64,000 bases of DNA from Sympetrum striolatum. Taxonomy: Eukaryota > Arthropoda > Insecta > Odonata > Libellulidae. Each line of letters opens with the position of its first letter. Position 1 is the first letter of the stretch. The stretch is taken from NCBI GenBank assembly GCA_947579665.1, contig OX388343.1:93538254-93602253 (forward strand), given 5' to 3'. Positions 1 through 11,015 of this stretch are shown in pieces. The notes beneath the pieces were generated by a model. The model was not told the origin of the DNA, did no database searches, and saw only the letters and a list, made by a program, of their open reading frames with translations. The translations under genes and the position numbers were made by a program.

Positions 1-3000
1 TTTAAACATCTCTGGAAAGAATTTCATCCAAATGACCAGGTCTCACGCTATAGGTATAAAATAATCTCACATATATTTCTTAAAGTACGCTATTCCATCG
101 GTAAGCAGACGAGAATACGTTAATTAGCGATACGTCGCCAAGCTAAAAAAATGGTCACCAGACGAGGTGAAAAATATCATGTAATTGGCAACGCCGCGCT
201 CCTATTTAACCCTATTCTCCTTCCTTTTCCTCACGCCACACCCCGGAGATCCCCACCTCCACTTTTTAACGCCACCTCACCGCGATTACATGGAGACCAG
301 CTAATTCACTTCCTCTGGAGTGACCCCCACTTGAAAAAGGTATATAACAGGCAGCTCTCATCGCCTCGTCCCACAGGCATATGATGGCGCATAATGGGCC
401 TGAACGAGTTATTAATGGCCGAGACGGAGATGGTCGAAATGGGATGCTGGGATGGGAATCGTGACTCTGGAAGGGTTGGAATGTGGATGAAGAGGGAATA
501 AATGATAGGTGAAAGGAGAAGGCAGGGATAGGAAAATGAGGAGAGAAGGAATGTGGTGAGTCGAGAGTTCAATAGGCGAGTCAATTATTGATTGCCCATC
601 GGGATTGATACGGGATGCTCGGCTGACGAGGCAAGTGTAAAGACGATTTGTTTTTCAAATGGGCTCTATTAAAAATCATAGGGTTTTAAAATTAACGGTG
701 GGATAAGGCACTTAAAAAGACAAGCTTCCTGAGTTAAAAAGAATGGAGATGTTAGTTTTGACGTCCTTCGGTGGAGGAATGAATAGCGAAAATAGAAGGA
801 TTACATCGAACGAGAATATGGATATTAGGAGGAAGATCTAAAGAGACTTCTTCCAAGGGGTCATTATTTCCTATGAGTGATGCAAATGTTTTTCTAGATG
901 AATATGTTTCCTCTCTATGAGTGATAAATACGCCCTCTATCGTGAGTGGTAGCGGTTTAGAGACTGTCGTAAACGTTTCTCAACGAAGAGCAATTACGAT
1001 GAGAGTGCTTTCAATTGTGAGAATCAATAACTTCCCACGTTTTGCCTTTGTACTTCTCACATGCTGCGGTTTTATGGAAGTTATTTGCCATGAAAGAGAA
1101 GTTAAAATAACCTTACACATTACCACATTACCAGAGTACGTTAACTCATGAAGAGCTTGCTCAAAGTTGAAGCGGAATCAGTGGATGTTGGCAATTTCTC
1201 TGGTAGCAGCTTCATCCAGTGACGAATCTTTACAGACATTACTGCGACTAAAATTGTTGTTGAATAATCCAATAGGGATTATTGATTATATCCACCACTG
1301 AATTGAATCTCGAATGATATAATTAATACAAATAAAATTCCAGAATGTTAAGAATTCTTATGTTATTAATCTAATTAGAATTTAGTCATGGCTGGTTTCA
1401 TATACAAGCCATCTTCTCTCTAAAGTGCTATGTTTCATCTTTTTCATTTTGTTCATATCTATGGATCAGAGTATCTGTACTTTGCTTTTTAACTTCAAAA
1501 CTATTAAACTACGAGCAATCAGAAACCACCAATTGTTATGTCTTCAAACTTAGATTTCAGAACAAATTTGACAAAAATTAAATAGAATCATTCGAATATT
1601 GAAACGAAACATTCCCTTTCAGTAGCACCGTACGTGTTTGGTTACAGAGCAAGGACTGACATTTCGTATAAAGTATCTACAATTCCAGAAACTCGGGACA
1701 AACAACTGAATAGAGTTAGAAGCGGAACGCGCATTAGCATACAAAGTGAGGCGATCCGAAGCTACTTGTGTTCCTTGCGCAGCTACAAGCAGGGGAGTTA
1801 GCCACCACGTAATTCAAGTCAGAAGCCTATTTATAATTACCTGAGGAAGAAATTATCCGGAAAAGAAAAAGGATAGGGTAGGAAAAACCGATAATGGCGT
1901 TGGTAGGAAAATTGAGATTTTTTTATCCGTCGCCAGCGGTCGTTTAGGTAGGGAAATTGCCGCTCGTTTATCCGGCCTAATTTCCTTCCGATGCCATGGG
2001 GACATGAATGGAACCAGATTGCGCGTGTCCTGGCATATGTGAGCGTATATATATATATTAATAAAGGCGATGCTTAAATAAACAGCGCTACCAACCCTTT
2101 CTCACTTAGAAGCTCGTCAGAATTTTGTTCGCTGGAAATAATAATGGCCTAATTTAGGTAATCGTGGGTAGGGGATCCAACACAAAACGCCCTCTGCACA
2201 CATTTTTCCTCCGACTGAAATTCCTTCGCATCGCTTATTCTCTCCTCGGGGCCAATTACGTCCCACTCCCATTACGGCCCGTATGAGGAGGTAATAAATA
2301 TTCAAGAGAGAGAGCAATATAATGTTAATTACATATTCAAGTCTATTACCTCCCGTCCCTCGCCCGTCTTTATATCATTCAACTTTTACCCTCTCTCATT
2401 ATCTGCCTTTTCTCAACTCCAGTTTCTTTTCTCCGGTTTAACTACCGATCTGAAATCACCACCTCTCGTTAATGTGTTTCTCCTCTATCATACAAGCGCT
2501 AGTTATCGCTGTCATCCTCATATCACCCGCCTCAAAAATAAACAAACAAACACCTATAAAATATGCACATTTACACAAATATTTATATGCAAACATAGAT
2601 ACATAAATAGGTAGGCACGTTTATGAAGACTGCAAGATTTAAATTGGTTTGAAAATACCCACTCGTGAACAATATATTTCCTAAAAATGTAGATATTTAT
2701 TACTGCAACAATCAGTAGGATCGTCCTATGTTAGATGTGAATTGCGTAGCGTTTTTATCTTTAATCTTGCTGTTTTGGCAGAAAATTTAAGTGGTGTAAA
2801 AGGATTCAGAATTTCATATCAAATTGAATAGCGTGTAATGATAGTCGGTCTTGTTTTATTGATCTTACTTGGGTGACTTCTTTCCGTCATTTATGTTTAG
2901 AAAATTATCAAATTTATTAATTGTTTCCTGAGTATTTTCTATAAATTGCCTACAAAAATATCCCACGGTCATCAGAGGTTTGTGCAAAGTAAAGTATAAT

Positions 3001-3694
3001 GTAATTCAGAATTAAATATAACGAGAATTAATTATTTAACAACTAGAGTGTGCTAGTAAGAAATGATAATCTCTGTGTAGAACAACTTGTCATCGTTTTA
3101 TTTGCATCCAGCAGACGGTCATTCATTAAAGCACTCTTTTATCGGCAGCTCGTAAACACCTCTAATGGCCCTTCACAATGTGGATCTAAAAATAAGAGAG
3201 GGCCATAAAAGTCTTCTGCCATCTTCTGGGTTTACATTACATTATCATCACAATTTTTTTTCCTCGAAAGGGGGCTATTTGAACGAGTCGATGAATTATT
3301 CGCCGGATTAATCTCAGAAGGGTAAACTCGCCGTAGATAAGAACCATTAAGCACGCAAACTAGTTTATTCAACGCGTGTGAACAGGGTGTTAGAGTCACG
3401 AGGGAAGGATGGAAAGGAGAGGCGTAATTAAGCCTCGGAGCGGAAGGGGGAGTCACGGAGAGATTAGCGAGAAAGAATGGAGGAAAGGGCAGAGATTGCT
3501 TTCAGTCGAGGAATCACCGCATAATCGGTGTCAGAAGTACACGAACAACGCATTCGCATCTCGAATTAACCACATATACTCGCGCTTTTCATATATGTTT
3601 GCATTGGGTTCGCGAGAAATATGTTTTTGCTTACATTCATGCCATATATGTGTGTGTGTGTGAATGCCAATAAAAACTATTTATATACCACTTA
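1..3694. other. No recognisable gene; AT-rich unannotated DNA
   Basis: I find no coding sequence or element that I can name here. Open frames are below 100 codons and look like chance. Short simple repeats occur, such as an AT run near 2047-2060 and a GA run near 2306. A pyrimidine-rich stretch lies at 2340-2450. The DNA fits intergenic or intronic sequence of an arthropod. Confidence 0.5.
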
Positions 3695-3770
3695 GGTGGC
3701 CAACCTCAGTTGGTTAGAGCAAACCCAGTGACACTAGTTTGAATCCAGCATACTGGGTTTTCCTTTCTTT
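3695..3770 (+). mobile_element. tRNA-derived SINE-like fragment
   Basis: The sequence resembles a decayed tRNA. A D-arm/A-box-like segment (TGGCC...CAGTTGGTTAGAGC, with a small insertion) begins at about 3697. A B-box-like GTTTGAATCC lies at 3737-3746. No complete acceptor stem is visible, so a working tRNA is unlikely. An internal polymerase III promoter of this kind marks tRNA-derived SINEs. The piece lies about 60 bp upstream of the foldback element at 3827. Confidence 0.45.
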
Positions 3771-3826
3771 GGGTATGATTTTTTGTCGGAAAAGTAAAAA
3801 AACCTTAGATTTCCTCAAAAATAATT

Positions 3827-4495
3827 ATATCTGGGGGTTTCACTATTACTTATTTTCAGGTAGAAATTTGGAGGGTCTCCATCCTAATCCATACCCTTAG
3901 CTCGCCTTCGCAGGTACTGAGCGCCCGACCTTCCCATCAGGGGGGACCATAAAAAACTGACCGCCTGGAATACGATTTAAAAAGTTATAAACAATTCAAA
4001 TGAGCAAAAATTTATTATCTTCTTCTCTCACTCGTCCAAAGAGATATACTAGCGTCTTTTGATCGACGTTCTACGATGAAAATTAAGATTTTTCGTGATT
4101 TTGCTATATTTTATTTTCGTGATTTGCTTCTCTGCCCCTGTTGAATCTCAACGGGAGTTGGGTTGGGGGGGAAGGATTTCTAGATTTTTGCTAGAAATCC
4201 CTCCCCCCAACCCAACCCAACCCATCCCCGGGGCAATGTTGCCGTGTGTCAACGGGCCAATTCTAGCAAAATCACGAAAAATCTCAATTTTCATCGTTGC
4301 AAACATCATCATTCATTGAATTGTTTATAACTTTTTAAATTGTATTCCATACGGTCAGTTTTTTTTTGGTACCCCCTGATGGGAAGATCGGGCGCTCAGT
4401 ACCTGCGAAGGCGAGCTAAGGGTCTCCGTCCAGATTAGGATGGAGACCCTCCAAATTTCTACCTGAAAAAAAGTAATAGTGAAACCCCCAGATAT
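3827..4495. mobile_element. Foldback (long inverted repeat) non-autonomous element
   Basis: The left end (ATATCTGGGGGTTTCACTA, from 3827) is the reverse complement of the right end, which finishes at 4495. The match continues inward for well over 100 bp with few differences: a CAGGTAGAAATTTGGAGGGT block, a block containing CAGTACCTGCGAAGGCGAGC, and inner blocks such as GATTTTTCGTGATTTTGCTA. Near the middle is a G-rich/C-rich palindrome at about 4157-4220. The whole 669 bp could fold into one hairpin. It has no transposase. A frame running from 4095 to 4319 lies inside the arms and is not considered a gene. A foldback DNA transposon derivative or large MITE fits best. The target duplication is not clear. 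Confidence 0.75.
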
Positions 4496-7400
4496 GTACC
4501 ATTAACCAAATAATTAAAAACAGATTTATATTCAGAATTATTTCAGCGATAATACAATGGTTTTTAAATTTTCAGATATTGCTCCTTTCCACAAAGTTGA
4601 GTTTGACTACATCCATTGTATTATGGATGTTTGTACTCGTGATTTTTTTCGTGTTTGCTCTAAATTATTTAACAGCATGTAACTAATAATACTAAAATAT
4701 TCTGTAAAGAAGTAATAATAATAATAAATTTAGTCACAATATTCCCTTTGGGGTAAGTGCGTTATTTACCTCGTTCTTTTCTGAATACTCATCCATAATT
4801 TCCTCTCCCTGTATGCACATTTCTTATTCATATTATTTAGATAAAATACATATTTCTATGCAAAAGTCTCTTGTCTATTTCTCTTCATTCTCTAGCCTGT
4901 GCTAGTTTTTCAGCATCTCCCATGTTCAAGCGGCATTTGTCTGTTCAGAATTATCCGTAGTCTCCTCCTCTAGCATCTTAGCAGTTCTTCTTAATACCAT
5001 CCTTTCTATGGGCACAAACTGACGTAAAACGTTTCTCTCAAACTGGACGCACTCTATTGACTTATTTCTCTTCTGTCAGAATTACAGTCGTCTCGTTCGG
5101 GGTGAAATTAAATTCAGTTCTAGGAATTTCTGATTGGTCAAACAAAGAGACCAAAGGAGGAAATGAAAGGAAACAAAGAAAGGGAATTATTCATGCTACG
5201 TCAGAAACTTCATCATAATTATCGACAAATTTTTCGGACGGAATATACGAGGTTTTATATTCATTGGTGGAAGAAGAATGAGAAGTAACGCAGCCGGACA
5301 AAGTATGTAGTAAAGTTGCTCTAAGATGACACGTTGCAAAGGTTTGAAAAATAACTTAATGTTTCATAATTAGTGCAGATTTTATTATGAACGCCATAGT
5401 CAGGCAATATTTTTTAATTTAGAACTGAAAGGGTTTGGAAGTCAGCCTAAAAGATTGGCTAGATAAATATGAAACATGGTTTCCTATACAATCTACCATC
5501 TTAATCCATGCTACTCGGAAATTTCCTTGATTTATATTACTTTAATTTGTTTTGTTCACATGCTTTCTGAATCCTCTGAGCCTGAAATCTTATCTCTTCA
5601 GTCATTAAGTTTGTATATTTATGCACTTTTTAAAGGAAAACGTACTACGTGGTCTTATAAAGCTTTTCCTGAAGAGCAATTTACTCGGAATGCTTCCACA
5701 GACGCATGTGTGCTGGATTTTATTTGCAGTTTTCAAAATTCAATATCCAACTAAAATAATTATAATAATGTACATAGTTTATCACATATTATAGAATGTC
5801 ACGTCTGATTTTTCTTTTACTTTCTCCACCTTTCTCTCCGAATGGTGGTTTTCTGTATAGTAAGGTTAATGTTGCTTTACAATTCATAATCCATTTAGCA
5901 AAGATTCATAACTCAACATATATTCATCAAAAGTTGTTTCCATCTCCCCCTGGTTTAAGCAGCCAATGGGTTTATTCTGTCTTAATACATATCCCATTAA
6001 GTGGTCAATCCAAGTCCGCGGATACCAAAATCACCGGGTATTCCGGGAGATAGGAGGAAGAAAAATCGAGAGAGGCCGATAAAGCCGAAAAAGGAGTGAA
6101 AGGTGACAGGGAAGGCTCGAAAAAGCACGTGATGAAGAGAGATAGGTGGGGGAGTGATCGTTTGGGCGAAAGTCTTGAGGATGGGATGGTTAGAGGCAGG
6201 GGGCGTGGCTGATTGCTTGCTTCAATTGTCGATTTTATTGACAGCTGAGCCCTATGACTACCCACGGGGCAAAGCAAAAAGGCGAGGGTCTCACTAAAAA
6301 GATGGCGGGAGACGCGTTTAATTTCCTGGCTTGTTTTCCCATTCCACCCTCCGATGGAGCGAACACGCCTCCCCCCTCCACCACCCGACCCAACCCTTTC
6401 CCAAACCGCCCGTCTCCGAAATAGACTTGCCAAGTTAATTGATCGGACTCGAGTTGATTGCATTGAGGAGATGGACACGGCCAAAATGATACCAGCGTAT
6501 TCATCACGGAATTATCTTTTAAAAACTATTTAACGATCTAAGAAAGGGAGCGGCGGGCTTTTTGATCGGAGAATCTATTTGAGCTAATTTGGGAGCCAAT
6601 GAAAGCTGCTTCGAGTTAGGGAGAAAATGATACGTTTATTTCTCCCGGATTAATTATGTATTTCTTTGGGATTATTTCGAGCCAAAGTATGGCTATCGAT
6701 CATTGATAAATATCGTTATCGACACTGTTAGATTGCTGAATGCATAAGGAATGAGTTTTATCGGGTATTTTCGTTAAGTGGAGTCTAGGGAAAATGGGTG
6801 CCTTTCACATTTATTAAAAATCAGGGAGTTCTATTTTAATTTATAGTTTTAAAAATATTTTAGCTAAGAGGATTCCAATATAAAAACATAATTTGAACCG
6901 TTGTTAATTTTTTTAATCGTTGCTGATAGTTTCTAAAATAATTGGAAATTCAATAACGCGAGCCGATATTCAACCGATTGTTGAGAAAAATTTGGTCACT
7001 CACAGATAAAAATAATTAGGATAAAATAAACTGTGGATTTCAAATAGGAGTAAAACAAATCTGTTTATTTGTTACATTTTATCTATTTGTGGAATTTTAA
7101 CAAGTTTTATCTTTTGACTTTGTCATTAAAACATGTCATTGGAGTAAAAGAACTCTATTTCATTTTAAAGAAACTTAAAAACAGAAGTCCGCAAGTTAAT
7201 CTGTAGTATATAAAATCTCGCCACCAGTTTCTTCAGAGCTAATGTCATCAACAAGTTCTGCTAAAATTAAAAGTAAATTAATTGTTTGTTTAATATATTT
7301 TGTTAACTTTTATTTTGACAAGGAGGATTTAAATTTTCATGATGTCTGCTCAGGTTTATTTATAGAATTACAAAAAGATAATTTTATCAATGGAACTAAA

Positions 7401-8648
7401 GGCATGTTGAATGAAAATTCACAGAAGCAGTATTTTATATATCCAATAAAAAATAAACATTAAGGACTATTCAATGAGGATGAGTTTTGTCTAAAATTAG
7501 CATATTTACTACATGCAAGTGCATAGTATGATTGATGAAAAATGTTTAAGCCACTGGAAAGGAATGAAAATATATTTATTGATTGCAAAATAACTCATTT
7601 CCATTTTCCAATGTAGGAAAATTTTTAACGATTATGATACCCTTAAAATATTTCTGGTATTGCTTAAATGAAAGCTTAAATTAAAATCATTTATCGTTCT
7701 TTCTTACCCCGAATTAAGGTCGTGTCGTGAGGTTTCGATTAGGCAGGTGAAAAGCAGATCTCTTGGAAATTTTGGTTCTTAATCGATATATTAAACGATT
7801 GCAACACCGAATACGTAATTACCTCCTCTGTGTTCATAATTTTGTAAATTCAATTCCTTAAATATTTTGCGATGAACAGGAAGCTCACCAAAATTTTGTT
7901 GCATTGAAAGTCATTTTTTAAATTTATGGACACCTTCTATTTCCCATACACTATTAATAAAATATCCTAATCATACGATCGAATAAAAAGCTGTTTCTAA
8001 TGATTGGTATTTTATTTGAGACTTCCGTGACGCACTTACTAGCTTCTCACTCTGAAGAGACGGATATAAATTCAGAGGAGCGAAACGAGCTTTCATTTGT
8101 GAAAAGAGGTGCGAAAAACCTCTCATACATAAGAGATCGGAGTGGAGACGGCTAATCTGGGTTAGTTAAGAGATGGAGTCGATAAGAAGGAAGTAACATT
8201 CGTGGGGAATTAAGCGAGATTTAATCAGTTGTAAGTTCGGAGGTGAAGATGACGGAGCTGAAGGTAGATAACGGAAATGGGATAAACGTATGAAATTGAT
8301 GTGGAAAGGGAGACGAAAAAGATAAATAAATAAGAGAAGGAGGAAGAGAAAGATGGAGGTAGATTGTCTTTGAAAGTAATTATTTGATTTAGAGATGTGC
8401 AAAATTTTAAGATATAGCTAATTTTCCAATCGGGAAAATTATTAATTTTGAAAACCGAATCGTGATCATTGAATTGGCCGAAATAGAATTAGGGGCACGT
8501 TGCATAAATTTGTATTACGGTGGTCCTCTTTATGACATGGTCCAAGCATTACCGTTCCTTATTACTAAGGAAGAACTTTAGTTTCCAAATAAATATCATT
8601 TTGGAATTAGATTCATGCTAATATAGTTAACAGCTAATTAGTTGTTAT
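4496..8648. other. No recognisable gene; includes a GC-richer patch at about 6005-6500
   Basis: Mostly AT-rich DNA with simple repeats, for example a TAA run near 4712-4726. A GC-richer patch at about 6005-6500 is open on the minus strand for 159 codons (6484-6005). Its product is rich in Ser, Pro and Arg with a Gly run, resembles no family I know, and may be open only because of base composition. A regulatory element or unrecognised exon there cannot be excluded. Confidence 0.4.
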
Positions 8649-8715
8649 GAAGAGAGAAACCATTGTACACTTCCACTTTCCACATCTATGGAAGTGTACA
8701 AAGTGCTCTCTCTTC
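8649..8715 (+). ncRNA. Candidate pre-miRNA-like hairpin
   Basis: A 67-nt stretch folds into a hairpin. The arms start GAAGAGAGA and end TCTCTCTTC (9 bp). A symmetric 5-nt internal loop follows, then a perfect 13-bp stem (TTGTACACTTCCA with TGGAAGTGTACAA), and a terminal loop of about 13 nt (CTTTCCACATCTA). Size and shape fit an animal microRNA precursor. The seed matches no microRNA I can name. A short palindromic mobile element is the main alternative. Either strand could be the transcribed one. Confidence 0.3.
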
Positions 8716-10420
8716 ATTTCATTATGGCCCTCCTCGAATAACTCCTTCGCATATTGAGTCAATTAGTTATTAGATTATACAGCATTTGATTCATACAGGT
8801 GACGTGTAAAGTAGGTGTATTGTTTATTATACTTACGTAAAAATATTAGAAGGATTTATGGTCTAAGTACGTTTTAATTCACAAGAAACTACTTTATTCT
8901 TTGATCCCATGTTTGATTTTTTGTTGAATTCTTAAGATGTGAAATAAATTAGATAATGAAGGAGTTTTTCATTGAGAGTTTATAGACTGTTTCTTTGAGG
9001 ATTTCAATTTCCCTTCTTATAAATTTGATATTAACTTAAGACAAACTTTCTTATATTCTTAGACAATTTAAGATTGAAACTTGTGACAGGCATTAATTCG
9101 TTGCATTATTTTGTCAAAATATTAGTTATTTAAAATTGTATTAATTGGTATAACTTTGGTTGATATCAACAAAATTACATGTGAAACTTTAGACGAATCT
9201 TGATACATTTGGTATTTTCTTCACCTAACATATTATTCCGATATTTTTATAAGCTATTTTCTCTGATATTCCATTTTTTTATTTTTAACCTACTATCGAT
9301 TTTCGAATTTCAGAGATAACAAAGAACGGAAACTCGAAAAACTCAGAAATTATAGTTTTCTACAAATGTCGATAGATAGCCTCAGTCTAGGCCGAAAACT
9401 CTTACGAAAATGACCTCGGAACTCGAAGCAAAGAGGTTCGGTCGTTGCAAATCAAGCGGAGAATACATCGCGATAAAACACGTAATGATAGGTTCAATAA
9501 CAAACGCGCGTCACACTCTTCACCCCTAACCACACGTATTCCAATTTTTATTGTTTATCTAGGGACTGATAAAGATGCTTTTAGGTCCGCCAATCATGAA
9601 CCCACGCGAGAAAAATTGAAGATGATGAATTGACAATCTCCCCGAGAAATGCCTTCGAGACCTTATAAGAGCTTGTATTCTTCCTTCGGCCGCATAATCG
9701 GCTATTTCACCAAATTTCGTTTTCGGAGAATGGAAATTTTTACGATCTATTTATCCTCCATCACCATCAGCATAAAGATACAGCCCTTAAGTGTACATCC
9801 TTTTTCCGAAAGGCGTTCCTGTGCGAACATTAGGGCACCGAGGGTGTTTAGTGGTCCTCGGTATCTCGTGTGGCGAGGTTGTTGTAAATGAGGCGGCCTC
9901 AGGGAGAGACCTCAACACGCCTCTTTCCCCATCCCAACGTCAGATCCCCGAAACTCACCTCAAATTCCTCTTCGCCCCCTTTACCCAGAGGTGATTTTTT
10001 TCTCCAAACTGGCATCTCCAAAAAGGAGAGAATGCGACTCCTTATGGACGGTTATATATTTGTGTAGCAGTAAGAATAGGACCTATGAAGACGGGCCTTT
10101 TTTCCCCCTCCCACCAATTTTCTCTCCTCTGCCTTGTTCCCTTCGCCGACTATCTCCGCATCGAAAGGAGCTGTGAGTTTTGCCGAAGCGGCGTTAGCGG
10201 GACGGCGACAAAAAACGGGCCGCCGAAATGCTCTGGGGAATGCAACGGGAAAATAGGAAATTAGGTTAGAAGGTTTGACATTTTGCTGCGAAATTTCCTT
10301 GCTCTAGTGTTGGTTCTTAGTGACCTTCAGGCTTGTAAAGTGCAAATCATAAGCATGCGTAAAATATATGGCTAATGGTTATTATAAAATTTATGGATAA
10401 AAAATTGAATAAGTCAGACA
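8716..10420. other. No recognisable gene; GC-richer patch at about 9640-10250
   Basis: AT-rich up to about 9300, then a patch with higher GC and many CpG steps (about 9640-10250). Short overlapping frames are open in this patch, but none shows a domain I recognise. It could be a regulatory island or hold a small exon; nothing in the sequence decides this. Confidence 0.35.
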
Positions 10421-10500
10421 AGACCAGGACTCGAACCTGGATATTCCAATTTCCACTGAGATAGCTATTGAGCTACCGCTACCGAACTCTCTGGTTCAAG
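10421..10500 (-). mobile_element. tRNA-like SINE or tRNA pseudogene
   Basis: Read on the minus strand, the piece has an A-box-like GGTAGCTCAATAGCTATC and a T-arm with a perfect 5-bp stem around the B box (CCAGGTTCGAGTCCTGG, complement of 10424-10440). The spacing of the two boxes is close to that of a tRNA. No good acceptor stem or CCA-proximal pairing is visible, so it is more likely a tRNA-derived SINE head or pseudogene than a working tRNA. Confidence 0.5.
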
Positions 10501-10901
10501 AGCTTGGAAACCGGAGGATTTGGGTTCGTTATACACTTTCACCTCCGCTTAACCTTTAAATTCTGAACACAAATAAAAGTCAGTTTCTTTGCCTGTCACA
10601 TTCATACAACTTAGTTTTTCACATCCAAAAAGCCTTTTGTTGAATCTATTTATATTGAAAATGACAGTAACTTGGTTAGCTATGTATTGCAAACGAAGAT
10701 TGCAGATATCTTGCAAGAACTGTAGGTAAAATAAACTAGTTTTAGGTGTAACCATCGACTTTCAGAAGAGGAAATGTGTTGTATTAGCTGTTAACCATTC
10801 TGTATTACTAAGTAAGGAGGTATTTTGTAATACATTACGGTAAAAACAGGTTAAAGTTAACTAGGTAGAATAAATTAGATATAATTTGAAATCAGTATTA
10901 G

Positions 10902-11015
10902 CAGGCGTGACTTCGTGGAAAGCCATAATAAAATGAAAAACTTTGTAAATTCCACATTGAGTTTATTTGCGACCGTTTTCGTAATTTGCATTACATCTTC
11001 AGGTATATCCTCAAT
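10902..11015 (-). mobile_element. Penelope-like element terminal fragment with hammerhead-like core
   Basis: The block starts CAGGCGTGACTTCGTGGAAA and runs through GTTTATTTGCGACCG to CATCTTCAGGTA. This is the arthropod pattern TTTACGACCGGTTTCG...CATCTTCAGGTA, known from ends of Penelope-like retroelements. A related copy lies at 25461-25601. On the minus strand the conserved hammerhead blocks CTGAAGA, GAAA and GGTC occur in order. No Penelope RT or GIY-YIG endonuclease frame is nearby, so this is a fragment or a non-autonomous derivative. Confidence 0.6.
10966..11010 (-). ncRNA. Hammerhead ribozyme-like motif (type I, minimal)
   Basis: On the minus strand: CTGAAGA (11002-10996), then TGTAATGCAAATTAC, in which GTAAT pairs with ATTAC as stem II, then GAAA (10980-10977), then ACGGTC ending at 10971, where cleavage would be expected. 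All core residues of the hammerhead consensus CUGANGA...GAAA...UH are present. Stem III is weakened by A in place of the usual first C, and stem I is short (C-G and U-A around one A-C mismatch). Penelope-like elements of arthropods are known to carry such minimal hammerheads. This copy may be weak or inactive. Confidence 0.5.

Noticed and set aside
6005..6484. 159-codon minus-strand open frame
   Set aside because: Ser/Pro/Arg-rich, no domain, no splice or codon evidence; explained by a GC-richer patch.
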